Below are positions 50,835-60,945 of a stretch of 64,000 nt of DNA, in pieces. The stretch is from the NCBI GenBank assembly GCA_963575745.1, contig CAUYUJ010014261.1:290689-354688 (forward strand), in the 5' to 3' direction. This stretch comes from Prorocentrum cordatum (lineage: Eukaryota; Sar; Dinophyceae; Prorocentrales; Prorocentraceae). A model generated the notes under the pieces. That model did not search any database and was not told where the DNA came from. It saw only the letters and a program-made list of their open reading frames with translations. How positions within the stretch are numbered: position 1 is the first letter of the stretch; every line of letters begins with the position of its first letter. The position numbers and the translations under genes are program-made.

Positions 50835-51190
50835 CGCTCCCGCTGGCGGGCGCACACGTCCGAAGTGTCAAGCGGCCGCGGCTCGCCCGCGGCCGCGCCC
50901 GATCGCCGCCACCTCGTCGCCAAAGAACAATAACCTGCGTCGTCATCCCATCCTCGTCGGGGGGTCAGGGAGGGCGAACGAGGGGCGACATCGACACGAC
51001 CAGCCCCCCGCCATGCTGTGGTCTGGACGGGGGGCTGACACATCGTCACAGCCCCCCTGGAGGCATTGGGCCCATGGGGGGGCCCCGCCGCTCCTCCAGG
51101 GAGGCTGACAGCTGCGCCGTCACTCAGACGGCAACGCTCTGCGTGCCCACGAGCAGCGCGAGCAGGTTCACGGGCTCGCACCACTCAGTA
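50835..51190 (-). other. Probable LINE-2 3' sequence
   Basis: Lies between the last open codon of LINE-2 and the left CTC core of the host FB-11. GC-rich, no poly(A) tract; an imperfect GTCTGGACGGGGGGCTGA / CAGCCCCCCTGGAGG fold near 51020. Assigned to the LINE by position only. Confidence 0.35.
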
Positions 51191-54100
51191 TCATGCGCCG
51201 CGTCCATGCCGTCGGCGCAATTGTCGTAGTTCGAAGGCAGTCTCCTTCGACACAACCATCGGATAATTCACAGCAGATCGGCCATGCCACGACCGCTGCC
51301 TTGAAAAGATACAGATGCCAGCATGACGGCATATATGATAAAGAAAAACCACTGCTCTAATCTCTGTCGCCATCCGATTCCTCGCCCGACGTCCTTCACC
51401 AAAGATGGAGTCACTGCGCCACTCTCGATCTTGCCAGCTCACCGTTGGTAGATGTCCAGTGATTGCACCAACCCGTCCTGTCAATATACGTTGAACGACA
51501 TTGCGGTGCACTCCCTTTGCAATAATTTCATTGTCGTCGAACGAGCTCGCATGGTAATCCAATCGTCTCATGCCAAGTTATTGTACTTCATCTGTGTCTA
51601 ACCAATATCGTCCAGAATCACCATCATGAAACGCAATCCGTTCAAGTGCAGCATCCGCCTGGAGCGTCAGCCTTGGTATATGTATATGCGCCCTGATGTC
51701 ACCAGGGACCGAAACCATCGGAGGGGTCAGTGTTTCCATCTGAAAGCCACCTCCACGAACATAATCTGGACCACGCACTGGCGGACATAAGGCCTTAGCC
51801 TCCGAAAAACCAATCACTCGTAAACACGCAGCACCGCGTGTATCCTCCAGGTCCAGCTCATCTGCCCGCTCTTCCGACAGGGGTAACCTCGTGAGACGCA
51901 TGAAATCCAAGCACCCCGTCTCTCTATACTTCAGGTGGTACAACAAGCGCTTTCGCGTGTGAAAGTTCGTGTCACAGCCAAAACAGTATCCAGATTCAGC
52001 ATATAGCCGTGCGTCTGCTAGCCCACCGTGTTCTTTTGTACGGTGATGTCGCCACGCTCGCTGAGAACACATAACCGCCCCGCATCCATAGCAAATGTAG
52101 CCCTGTCGCTCGACAGGTTCACCATTCTCGGTTTGATTGATCGCGATCATTAATTCCTTCCAAACCTGTCTTTGGCAACAATCATGATAAATATCCGAGT
52201 ATCGCACCCGTGCAGTGGAACACATAATGAGATATTTTTTCGGCTCGTTCCGACTGAAAGAAACCCACTGCTCAAGGGACCACTGATCACCTTTGGCACC
52301 CACTGACGACAACCATTCCAAGTCCGTACGTATCATACCAAACCATTGATCATCATCACCTTGTACCGCCAATAGTACCCGTAGTGCAGCCGGCCCCTTA
52401 TTCACAACCCTCACGAAATATCGCAACCTACGTTGTCGCTGCATCGCCGACAAGTGAGGGCGTCTCACTTGACGCATGACCTGCATATCAGAAAAATGTG
52501 GTTCCGATGCAATGGTGTGTGTCATGCCCGCCACGGCTCTCAACGCCTTCAAGTAAGTCGCATTGATATGCCGCTCATTCTGATCTCCAATGTTCGTCCA
52601 CACCTCCATCTGCTGAAATAACCTCGAGAATGCAAGAACCTCAATGTACCTGATCATTGATTGAAGTCGCATTCCACGTCTCGGGAATATAGCCCTACGC
52701 ATGGGTCCCATCGCATATTCGTGTTGTTGCACCCTTCTGTTAATCTCTGGCCGCATCGACGCATCGAATGACACCATGTTTCCATATGTTTGCATTGGCG
52801 CTCCACCGAAAACTGAAAACCATATCTCGCACTTTTCAGCTGCAACCCTGCCTCCCCATATAGCACATGGCTAAGTTGTTCTCGACCTTGTCCACGAAGT
52901 TGTACCAACACGCCCGTCTTACCCTTCCCGTAATTCGGCCCCATACAATGAGAAACAACTACCATGTGTAGAATATCCATGGCCTTACCAATATAGTTCA
53001 AAACCTCCGAGTTGGGAACAATCATAGGCAGCATCGCGTCGTCGACGAATGTCACATCCGTGATAAGCTCTAAAATGTCCGTCGGCTTCAAAATATCAGA
53101 AACCAGGACCTCATCGTGACCAAAAGTGAGAACCATCCCCTTGTCACGAAGCCCTTCTTCCACCATCTGCAACGGACGAGTAAAGACTACGTTGAAGAGG
53201 TAGTCCGCAGTAGCACACCCAGGACGCACCCCTCGCGTGGGGACTGCCAGTTTGTCACACTGGCTTACTCCAAAACAAATCATTCTCTGAGATTCCGCCA
53301 CCAATGCCGCCAAGTAAGGGTCAACGTACTCATTGTCAAGTAAAGCAGGCTTCGCCAGGATCTCGGTGGCCAATGGAATGAGACAAATGGGGACGTCGCT
53401 ATCATCCAATATTCTGTTCGGTTCACCTTCAAGATGCTCAAGACGGCTGGCCAACTGACGCACCACTCTATGAAATGCAGCTTTCAAATCCAGAAATCTA
53501 TATATATATATACTGCCGACCGTCCAGTCCGAGTCGCAATATCCGAAACCAGTCGTGCTTGGTGGGATGCCATCGTCGGTGAGCGCCCAGTCCGCCCACC
53601 AAGCTGCGAGTCACGTGACAAAAAAACCACCGTGAAAGACAAGCGTTCACGTAGGAATCGGTAGTGGTGCTTGGCCACGATATTGCAAATTGTCACTGCA
53701 CGGTATGCCTTGTTTTGTGATGGATCACCACCGCTCTCGGCCACCTCACCCAAACGTGAATGCTTGAATCCAATTGGTTCCCTGCCTGCAAGGGAAATCT
53801 TAACAAACAATGGGTGCAGCAACCGAGCAAACTGATCAGGCGCCGCCTGAAGTAGCTCCTCCTGGATACCATCGCTGCCTGCTGCCTTACGACGAGGTCC
53901 ACGTTGGAAACGGCGCTCGAGGTCGGTTATCGTTGGCACATTCGCAATGTTAAGCTCCGTGGTACGCAATGCCATGCTCGGATGCTGGGAGTATCGCTGC
54001 AAATACTCAGCCGTATCCATCACCTCCGCATCCTCCAGCTTCGAGTAGACCTGCATCCTAGTCTTGCCCATCGCCTCATCCGTCGCGAGAACCTCACCAT

Positions 54101-54308
54101 CGTCATTGACCCGATATGGCAAGATCGATCCATCAGAGTACCGCGGATGCTGGCGTCCTCCACACCGAAGCAGCCGCTTAGCCGCCTGCCATGACTGACG
54201 ATGGTCACCAAGCAGGGCATTCTCCTTGATGGACTCAGCGTATCCATCCAGTCGATCCGCTCGTTCGTTATCAAGCCTTCGCGTCAAGATCGTAGCCGTC
54301 CTCTTCAA
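51191..54308 (-). pseudogene. LINE-2: 5'-truncated reverse transcriptase and zinc fingers
   Basis: Minus strand, three frames. (1) 54308 to about 53500: RT fingers, with RRKAAGSDGIQEELLQAAP and AYRAVTICNIVAKHHYRFLR, ending where a TA run at 53500-53513 shifts the frame. (2) 53512 to about 52795: motif A FLDLKAAFHRVV, motif B TRGVRPGCATADYLFNVVF, catalytic ITDVTFVDDAM and GPNYGKGKTGVLVQLRG. (3) 52795 to 51578: thumb (MRPEINRRVQQHEYAMGPMR), finger CYGCGAVMCSQRAWRHHRTK (C-x2-C-x12-H-x4-H) and a second Cys/His module CFGCDTNFHTRKRLLYHLKY. An in-frame TAA (51578) is followed by 126 more open codons in the same frame to 51191. No endonuclease remains, so the copy is 5'-truncated, as is common for LINE insertions. 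RT identity is secure. Confidence 0.85.
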
Positions 54309-54379
54309 TCCTCCTCCTCCTCCTCCACCTCCTTCCCCCCTCAAACTTCTGGTGGTGGTGGTGGAAAACAGGCCCATCA

Positions 54380-55103
54380 AGGGGGGAGGGGGGGGTCTGG
54401 CTCCGGACCTCGGCTTAGTGCGACTGTTTGCAGCAGTGCGTCCTGCAGTGCGGGCACGCATCAAGAAACCATGTGCTTCTCGTGGGATTCCTCGTTCCTC
54501 GCGCTGCGCGGTGACTTCCCGCAGCCGTTGAAGAAGCTGCTGCGTTCAGGGTTCAGGGTGCTCCCGGTGTCCCCTCAAGTGCACCTCGCGCACGGGTTCT
54601 CAGGGTTGGGTTTCTTGCGAGGGTTTCTTGCGGCCGCGCCCGTACTGTATGGGGGAGGCTCCACCTGCTCCAAAAAGGCGCCCAAAACAGATCTACTCCA
54701 TTTGGGAGGGGGGAGAGGGGGGGGCACGAGGGCCCGCGCCGATCGGCAAAGCAAGTCATAAAAAACGATCACATGCCAAGGGCCGTCTGGTAGCGTCTCT
54801 GTCAGCATTTGGAAGGACCCACCCACCCATCTGCATAATACCTTACGCAATACCTGATGCAAAATACCTAATGTAACCATTCTTGATGTTATGTAAAGCT
54901 TTAATGCTTCCCTAACCGCAATGCTTCTCTCTTGCATGCGCGTCGTTTTGTTACCCTAGTGTCCCACGCCCTCCGTCTTCGTTTGCGCAGCGAGGTGCCT
55001 CCACAAGCTACTCGACTGGACTTGACTTGACTTGAACCACACACCCTGCGTGCCGCGTCCAGCCGCATGCCTCGTCCCCTCCCCCCTCTCCTAAAACAAC
55101 ACA
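54380..55103. other. Spacer, no gene recognised
   Basis: TAATGTAACC/ACCTAATG-type phrases near 54835-54885 and a CTCGACTGGACTTGACTTGAC run near 55012. No gene supported. Confidence 0.4.
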
Positions 55104-55285
55104 CGATGGGTCCGCGTGTTTCCGAGCCACTGGCCCCAATACAAGAACAACGGGTCCACGCTCCAGAACCGGCGATGCATAATAGAAATAATGGGTCCGC
55201 GCTCCTGGGGCTACCTCACAAAAAGCAATGGATCCGCGCTCCCGAAGCCACGATTGCTCGTACAAAACTATGGATCCGCGCTGTC
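55104..55285. repeat. ~41-bp minisatellite, 5 units
   Basis: GGGTCCGCG/GGATCCGCG anchors at 55108, 55152, 55193, 55230 and 55272 (spacing 37-44 bp), each followed by CTCC--GC and an ACAAAA/ATAATGG segment. Confidence 0.8.
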
Positions 55286-55339
55286 GCACTTCCACTACGC
55301 CCGAGGCATGCAACAAATGCCGACAATCTCGCCCAATAT

Positions 55340-56250
55340 GCCTACAAGACGGCCCAAGATGGCCCCAGGAAGTCCAAACTCCCACCAGTCCTTTAGGGAG
55401 CGGGTGATTGAAAGCGTTCATTCTTCCGACCCCTTTCTTCCCCTTTGGTGGGGGTGCCCCGCTGCTCTTGTAACAAACGTTCTCTCCCCCACTCGTTTGG
55501 GCGCCAACCAAGGTCACTGCCGAGCCCCCCCTCCCTCACACACCAATCTCCTCAACAAACAATGCAACGTGCAAATCGTGGCAACATGGACCATGTCCAG
55601 GTGTCCCGCGATCACGTGGTACTGCCTTTTGAAGTGGACGGCTGGGGTGCAAGCATATCGCTCCGCGTGTGCAGGCCCACCACTCCTGCCACGCACCCAT
55701 GCAAAGTGCACGTTGCGGCAAGGTCTTAGACCATGCGCGGCGATGCCGTACCAGTATTACTCTATTGCTTGCACTCTTATGGTTTGTCAGGGGTGGGGTG
55801 TCCGCATAGTGTGGTGTGTGCGGGCCCGTCATTCCTGTCAATAATTTCCCACATGTTCCCACTCGCTGGCCATCCAATGGTGACCCTTGCGACTCGGGTA
55901 CTGCATCACGAGGTGTTTCATTTCTGCCCAAGGCTGGCAAACATGGAATCCAAGATCGCACGAGATGGCTCAGAATAGCTTCCAGCATGGCTCCAAGAGG
56001 CTCCAAGACCGCCCCAAGATGGCTCCAAGAGGCCACGGAGCCTCCCAAAGACGTCCCCGAGCGGCCAACATCGGTCCAAACCTACGGCATTCCAGCGTGG
56101 TGTCTGCCATGTCATGTTCGCTTCCGATGGGCTTCTTACGCCTCAAGCTGGCTTCAAAATTTTGGCCCAACAGAGCCCCAAGAGGGGCCCATACGGGTCC
56201 CCCCACGGCACCATGAGTGCCCAAGAGCGCCCCAGGAGCGCCACAAGTGG
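55340..56250. repeat. CCCAAGANGG phrases (block 4) around a spacer
   Basis: Phrases at 55340-55380 and 55965-56250 (AAGACGGCCCAAGATGGCCC, GGCTCCAAGAGGCTCCAAGA, CCAAGAGCGCCCCAGG). The interval 55400-55960 has no recognised gene. Confidence 0.6.
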
Positions 56251-56439
56251 CGATGTTGAGGGGGTGGGGCTTCATTAGTTTCCTCCCCGTCTTGCATCGA
56301 TTACCTCGAATATTGACCCAAGAAGACCCCTAAAGAGCTCGCGCGTGCGAGTGCACCAGCGTAGTGCTGCGATGCCACAAAAAGCCCTTTCTGGTCTACT
56401 CACAGCAAGCTGAAATAAATGGCGGACGCGGTAAAGAGA

Positions 56440-56600
56440 AATCAAGGGCTCCCAACTTCGCGCTTCGCGCTGCGCGAATAACTTCGCGCTCTCGCGCCGC
56501 CTCCCGGGGGAGAAGAGGAGGATGAGGAGGAATCGGAGCCGAAGCGCGAAGCGCGAATAACTTCGCGCCCTCGAGGGCGCCCTTGGTAAAAAGAAATTGC
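56440..56600. repeat. AACTTCGCGC direct/inverted cluster
   Basis: GCGCGAATAACTTCGCGC occurs at about 56472 and 56554; GCTTCGCGCTGCGCGAA and GAAGCGCGAAGCGCGAA are mutually complementary. Flanking CTCCCGGGGGAG is palindromic. Confidence 0.7.
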
Positions 56601-57318
56601 CACCGGACAGGTGTCGATGTGAATGCGGCCGCCGAACCGGTTGCGCGTGCAATGAAGGAGGCGTGGAGGACGAGCAGGCACGTGCGGTGACGAAAGTGGC
56701 CAGCTCTGGAGCAATGGAGCGCAGAGAGGACACGACCATGGACGTACAACGCCGGCCACTGCTTCCCTGCGTGATGCCCCCTGGCAAACACAGCCCCTGG
56801 CATCCAAGCGGATCCGAGCCGTCCACAAGATGACGACCTTGGACCACAGCCTTCAGCACAGATGCCACACGGCACTCCGCGGAGCGGCGGGGGCGACGAT
56901 GCCCGCACGCTGACTACTGCCCCCGCACTCGGCACAGTGTCGCCGAGGGGCAATGTTAACGGGGAGGGGTGGGATGGGCAAAGCTCAGGGGGGAAACATC
57001 GGCTCAGAATCGGAGATACATCGCCGATTGATCGGCGCGAGGCCACCGATGGCAAAATCCGCGCGGTCCGTGGCGGGGCGGGCTATCGGGCCTACATCTG
57101 CGATAACAGGGCGCTCGGGGGTCGACGCGTCCCCCTCAGAGCCCATCCCCCCCCAACGTTGCCACTGACTCGCACGCTTCCGACCCTGACGCTCAGCGCT
57201 CAGCTGATGGCTTCCCTCGCTGTGTCCCCCCCAGGCGCCAGACAGCTTCTCCACGATGCTGGCGGCCGCGATCGCGGAGCCCCCTGCAGTGCTCACCTGG
57301 GGAACGATACGCGTCATA
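56601..57318. other. Spacer, no gene recognised
   Basis: No repeat family or domain recognised apart from ACATCGCCGATTGATCGGCG (57009), reminiscent of an FB-1 core. Confidence 0.4.
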
Positions 57319-57494
57319 GAGTCAAAACTGATAGTAAGGATGCACGATAAGGATGCAAGGGCTTTGGATGCCCATACCGAACGAAGATTCTTGAGCGCGG
57401 CGAGACATCGAAATCAGTCCAGGATGGACCAGGGAAGCACGGATACAAGGGCATCCTTGGGAAGGTGGCCCTTCCCTATCATCGATTTCGACTG
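57319..57494. mobile_element. FB-6 mariner-like MITE, degraded copy
   Basis: Left end mutated (GAGTCAAAACTGATAGTAAG) but the interior GGATGCACGATAAGGATGCA, AGGGCTTTGGATGCCC and TCCTTGGGAAGGTGGCCC is intact; right TTTCGACTGCATA. Confidence 0.65.
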
Positions 57495-57926
57495 CATAGC
57501 ATGCGGCAATCGGGCGAGTGGTAATGGGGGGGGCTTACAGGGGTGGTGAAGGCATGGACCCTACAGGGGCCCTTTAGGGCCCCTTGTGGAGCCAGCGGAA
57601 GCTCAACAGAGGCCCTACTTACAAGTTCCCTGTTAGGGTCCTTATCCTGACCCCCCATTTTAACCCTGAGATCCGACGTCTCAAAATTAACACGTGGCGA
57701 AAAACTACGACCGGAGCCCCGGACATCATCTTTCTGCGTCATCTGTGAGGGCCCAAGGCCCGACGTGGAGCCAAAGCGCCCGCTGTGAAAAAATGGCAAC
57801 GCCAGGATCTCAGAGAAGTCACCCCCCATCACCACCCGTCTGAGGTTCGAGCGGGTAGTAATGGTGGGGACCATCAATGGGGGGTAAAGTAAAGGGACCT
57901 AAGGGGGCCCTATTCTTCCCCATTCA
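57495..57926. other. Spacer with a dispersed repeat
   Basis: CTGAGATCCGACGTCTCAAAATT and CCAGGATCTCAGAGAAG blocks resemble 37480-37660 (ATCTCAGGG, CTGAGATCC), perhaps another TIR pair. Boundaries unclear. Confidence 0.4.
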
Positions 57927-58154
57927 TAGGCTTCCTAGATGAGGTCGGAGGATCGCGCCGTATCGCCGCTACATCGACGATACATCGGCGATGCATCGCC
58001 GATGTATCGGCGATGCATCTGTGACGACGGCGACGCATAGGCGACACAAAAGAGTGGAGAAACTCGGGCTCTATATCGAGCCGCATCGCCGATGTATCTG
58101 GGATGCGGCGCGATCCTCCGACCCGACCTACTCCGACCCCACCTGGAAGGCCTA
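57927..58154. mobile_element. FB-1 element, copy G
   Basis: TAGGCTTCCTAGATGAGGTC, GGAGGATCGCGCCG at the left; CGGCGCGATCCTCCGACC, CTGGAAGGCCTA at the right. Core ACATCGGCGATGCATCGCCG and GGAGAAACTCGGGCTCTATA. Confidence 0.86.
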
Positions 58155-58225
58155 GACCATCTGGGTCCCCCCCCTCACCACCCGCCCGAGGTTCACCGGC
58201 CCTGGACCCACCCCCGGGGTCAGCC

Positions 58226-58785
58226 TCAGGTAGGGCTTGTCCTCCTCCCACAGGCGGATGTTCGATGAAACAACAAAAAATACCCAAAAAATTACCCAAC
58301 AATTGTCAAACCAATGCGAAAAAGAAAACTGCAATACACATAAACTGTCGGCGCTCCGCGTGGATTTCTTGGATCTGCGCTGGACCCCCCTTCCAAAGCG
58401 CGCGGAGCGCGCCAAGGCGCCGGAGGCGCCGCCGGGAAGGCCCAGTGCGGATCCAAGAATTCCGCGCGGAGCGCCAACAGATTATGAGAATGGCTTTTTC
58501 TTCTTCTTCCAAAAATGGCCCAAACATAATAGCCAACAAAACGCAAAACTGGCCTAAAACTATACCAACAATAACAAAAAACACAAATACCCAACAGTCG
58601 CCAACAAAAATACTAGAAACATCGCCCCAAGACTGTCTGTTGACTATCTTTTGACTATCGTTCGACTATATCCTGACTATATGTTGGCTATCTTTGACCA
58701 TATTTGACTATCTCTGCGAAACATCGTCCCCTGACTATATTTTGACTATCTTATAATATTCCTCCTGTAGAGTTGTGGTTGCCAT
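58226..58785. mobile_element. FB-2 element enlarged by an FB-3 insertion
   Basis: Left end TCAGGTAGGGCTTGTCCTCC, CCACAGGCGGATGTTCGATG; right end AATATTCCTCCTGTAGAG (terminal bases lost). The interior is A/T-rich with many TTGACTAT phrases (58630-58745), expanded relative to the ACTATG phrase of short FB-2 copies. FB-3 lies within. Confidence 0.7.
58350..58475. mobile_element. FB-3 fold-back element, copy 3 (nested)
   Basis: GGCGCTCCGCGTGGATTTCT ... GAATTCCGCGCGGAGCGCC inside the FB-2 at 58226-58785. It therefore postdates that FB-2 insertion. Confidence 0.78.
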
Positions 58786-58945
58786 GACCATGGACAAACC
58801 TAACAATCCGATCATTGAATTCAAGATCTGTTTAACATGTGTAAAACATGTTGTAGAAATGTTTCAAACATGCTTTTTACATATTTAAATCATTGTTGAA
58901 ACATCTTTTAGACGTCTGGATTTTTTTGGGCAGCATGCTCCTTCT
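58786..58945. other. A/T-rich spacer
   Basis: Local AACATG/CATGTT phrases (58830-58880) make short self-complementary stretches. No gene. Confidence 0.35.
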
Positions 58946-59184
58946 CCCTCCCAGGTGGGGTCGAAGCACATGGGGTTCCGAGGACCGCGCCACATCGGCG
59001 ATGCATCGGCCATGCATCGGCGATGCATCGGCGATGCACTGGCGATGCATCCGCGACGTGGGCGGCTCATCGGCGACGTCCGCGTGAAGCAAGTCGGGCT
59101 CCGCATCGAGCCGCATCGGCGATGCATCGGCGATGCGGCGCGATCCTCCGACCCCATCAACTCGGACCCCATCTAGGAGGCCTA
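58946..59184. mobile_element. FB-1 element, copy H
   Basis: CTCCCAGGTGGGGTCGAAGC at the left; CATCAACTCGGACCCC, ATCTAGGAGGCCTA at the right. Core of seven or more CATCGGCGATG units; GAAGCAAGTCGGGCTCCGCA. Confidence 0.86.
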
Positions 59185-59187
59185 GAT

Positions 59188-59373
59188 CCCAGACCCCCTC
59201 GAGCAATGAAAAGATCACGACGGGAGGTTATTCTTAATTTTCGGTCTCCGGGGGCCCTCGCAGGGCCTCGGGAGCATCAGAACACGACTCGGGATGAGAA
59301 ACCGGTCCCGGGGAACAGGTCCAAACCTCTGGAGGAAGACGCAATGAAAAGGTCATTACGTCGGGGGTCTGGG
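59188..59373. mobile_element. FB-4 element, reverse full copy
   Basis: CCCAGACCCCCTCGAGCAAT ... GGTCATTACGTCGGGGGTCTGGG, starting three bases after the FB-1 copy H. Confidence 0.82.
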
Positions 59374-59495
59374 ATTACAGTATACGTAGGGACGGGGGCG
59401 GGCGGGCGCGATAATCCGGGATGTCGCCGGACCCTGAACAACAATCTCTGAACGCCATGCACGATGGCCCACATGACCCTCGATGCCCGAGTACA

Positions 59496-59671
59496 GTGGG
59501 GGCCCGACCACAAGAAGCCTTCCACAGGAAACCCAGCCCGGAGGCCCCAGGGCGTCCATCGATTATTTGGTGTGGGAACGGCACGCCTTCCATGTAGCAA
59601 AGCCATCGAGACGCAAGAGACCCGGGGCACGCTGGAGGCTAGCAGGGTGTTGCTTGACATGGGCCCCCACT
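59496..59671. mobile_element. FB-16 element, full copy
   Basis: GTGGGGGCCCGACCACAAG ... CTTGACATGGGCCCCCAC; exact 10-bp TIR GTGGGGGCCC. Confidence 0.78.
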
Positions 59672-59851
59672 GCAGCAACAACTGGACCCCTACCCCGTTG
59701 GGAGGCGACCTGAGTGAGGAGGACCTGGAACATTCGGGGCAAAGGGTCGTCTCTGCAGACGTGTCGGGCCCAGCCGCCCAGCCTGATGCGACGACGGGGG
59801 CCTCAACGAGGCCACGCCTTCATCGTGTTTCTAAAGCTAATTTGGACGCCC

Positions 59852-60039
59852 GGAATGGGTACGGAAATGATGGGCACAACACCCAACAGCAAATGTTCTC
59901 CCGAATCAACAGCGGCCGCTGTTTGACGGGCGGCCTTCTGTCTCACATGGGCACAGTCCGCGGCGACGCCGACAGCGAATCCTGTTCAAAATGAACAAGA
60001 ACTGCTGCCGGGCATTGTACCCACTCTTTTCGTACCCAT
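59852..60039. mobile_element. FB-13 element, copy 3
   Basis: GAATGGGTACGGAAATGATGG ... CCACTCTTTTCGTACCCATG. Core AACAGCGGCCGCTGTTTGAC, GCGGCCTTCTGTCTCACATG. Confidence 0.83.
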
Positions 60040-60234
60040 GTCGGTCGTCCCGAGGGTTAGACTTTTATCCTCAAGCATCCTGGGCCTGCCCGGGGGGGGG
60101 GGAGAACTCTGCGGCATGCAACCGTCTTCGGCCCCGTGTAACACGCTGGCGCTTCCGGCGCCGAAGCGGGCGTGAAGAACACAGCCGGCTCGCCATCCTC
60201 TTCTCGTCCGACCCGAGAAGCGCCCTGTGCAGGG

Positions 60235-60410
60235 GCCCTGGGACACACAAATCAACAGACACAAATAACAGGACTCCCCGTATTCTCCCATATGTTCTGG
60301 GTTGTTGTTTGTCTTCCCCCCCAATTCCTAGATGGTCCCATATTTTCTGGGGAATCGAAGCTTCATTGTGTCTGTGTGCATTTTTCCCTCCTGACCCTGG
60401 GCCGCCCTGG
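60235..60410. repeat. FB-17 dispersed repeat, copy 3
   Basis: GCCCTGGGACACACAAATC, CTTCCCCCCCAATTCCTAG, AATCGAAGCTTCATTGTGTC and TGTGTGCATTTTTCCCTCC. Confidence 0.6.
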
Positions 60411-60511
60411 GCGGGCCCAAGGCCGGTCCTGAAGGGAACGGGTCCTCAGGCTACGCTATATGGACGAGGCTCACGGCAGGGCCAATGAGACACCTCAGGA
60501 CGACGCCGCGA

Positions 60512-60658
60512 CCAGGGCTGAGCCTAAACGGTGTTTTTCGTTTTCGCTTTGTTTTCGTTTGCCCTCGTTTTGTCTACAATCCGCCTGTACCGCAAAGCGA
60601 AGTCAAAACGAAAACGGCCCACGAAATCGCCCAAACACCGTTCAGGTCCAGCCCTGGC
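60512..60658. mobile_element. FB-14 element, compact copy
   Basis: TIR CCAGGGCTGAGCCTAAACGG / CCGTTCAGGTCCAGCCCTGG around a T-rich/A-rich complementary interior (TTTTCGTTTTCGCTTTG; CAAAGCGAAGTCAAAACG), so nearly the whole element can fold back. Confidence 0.82.
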
Positions 60659-60734
60659 CATGACCAAGAGACACCGTGGCAACGCGAAGCGCAGCAAGGA
60701 TGGCTAGAGAACGCCTCACGTCCGCACCAGGTGT

Positions 60735-60945
60735 CGCAAATACCCGATCGGATGGACGACGAATCAAATGAACGACGAATTTGAAACCGACGAGGAATTG
60801 CACGGACGACGACTTTCGAATCGACGGCAAATTCTTGGACGACGAATTTGGAACCGACGACGACTTTGACTGACGACGAGGTTGGAATCAACGACGGAAA
60901 TCTTAGATAACAAATTCGAACTCGACGACAAATCATCCTGGACGA
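60735..60945. repeat. GACGACGAATTTGNAACCGA repeat
   Basis: About ten degenerate units of ~20 bp mixing GGACGACGA, ATTTGGAACC and ATTCTTGGACGACG. Confidence 0.72.

Larger units (their letters stand above)
50733..54379. mobile_element. FB-11 element split by a LINE (composite)
   Basis: The left end (50733: GGGCCTGTTTTCCACC, CATAAGCAGGAGGGGGAAG, GGTCCTCCTCC) matches the left half of the compact FB-11 at 6853. The right end (to 54379: CTCCTCCACCTCCTTCCCCC, CTCAAACTTCTGG, GGTGGAAAACAGGCCCATCA) matches its right half. Between the two half CTC cores lies LINE-2. The simplest reading is a LINE inserted into the CTC core of an FB-11 copy. Confidence 0.68.
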
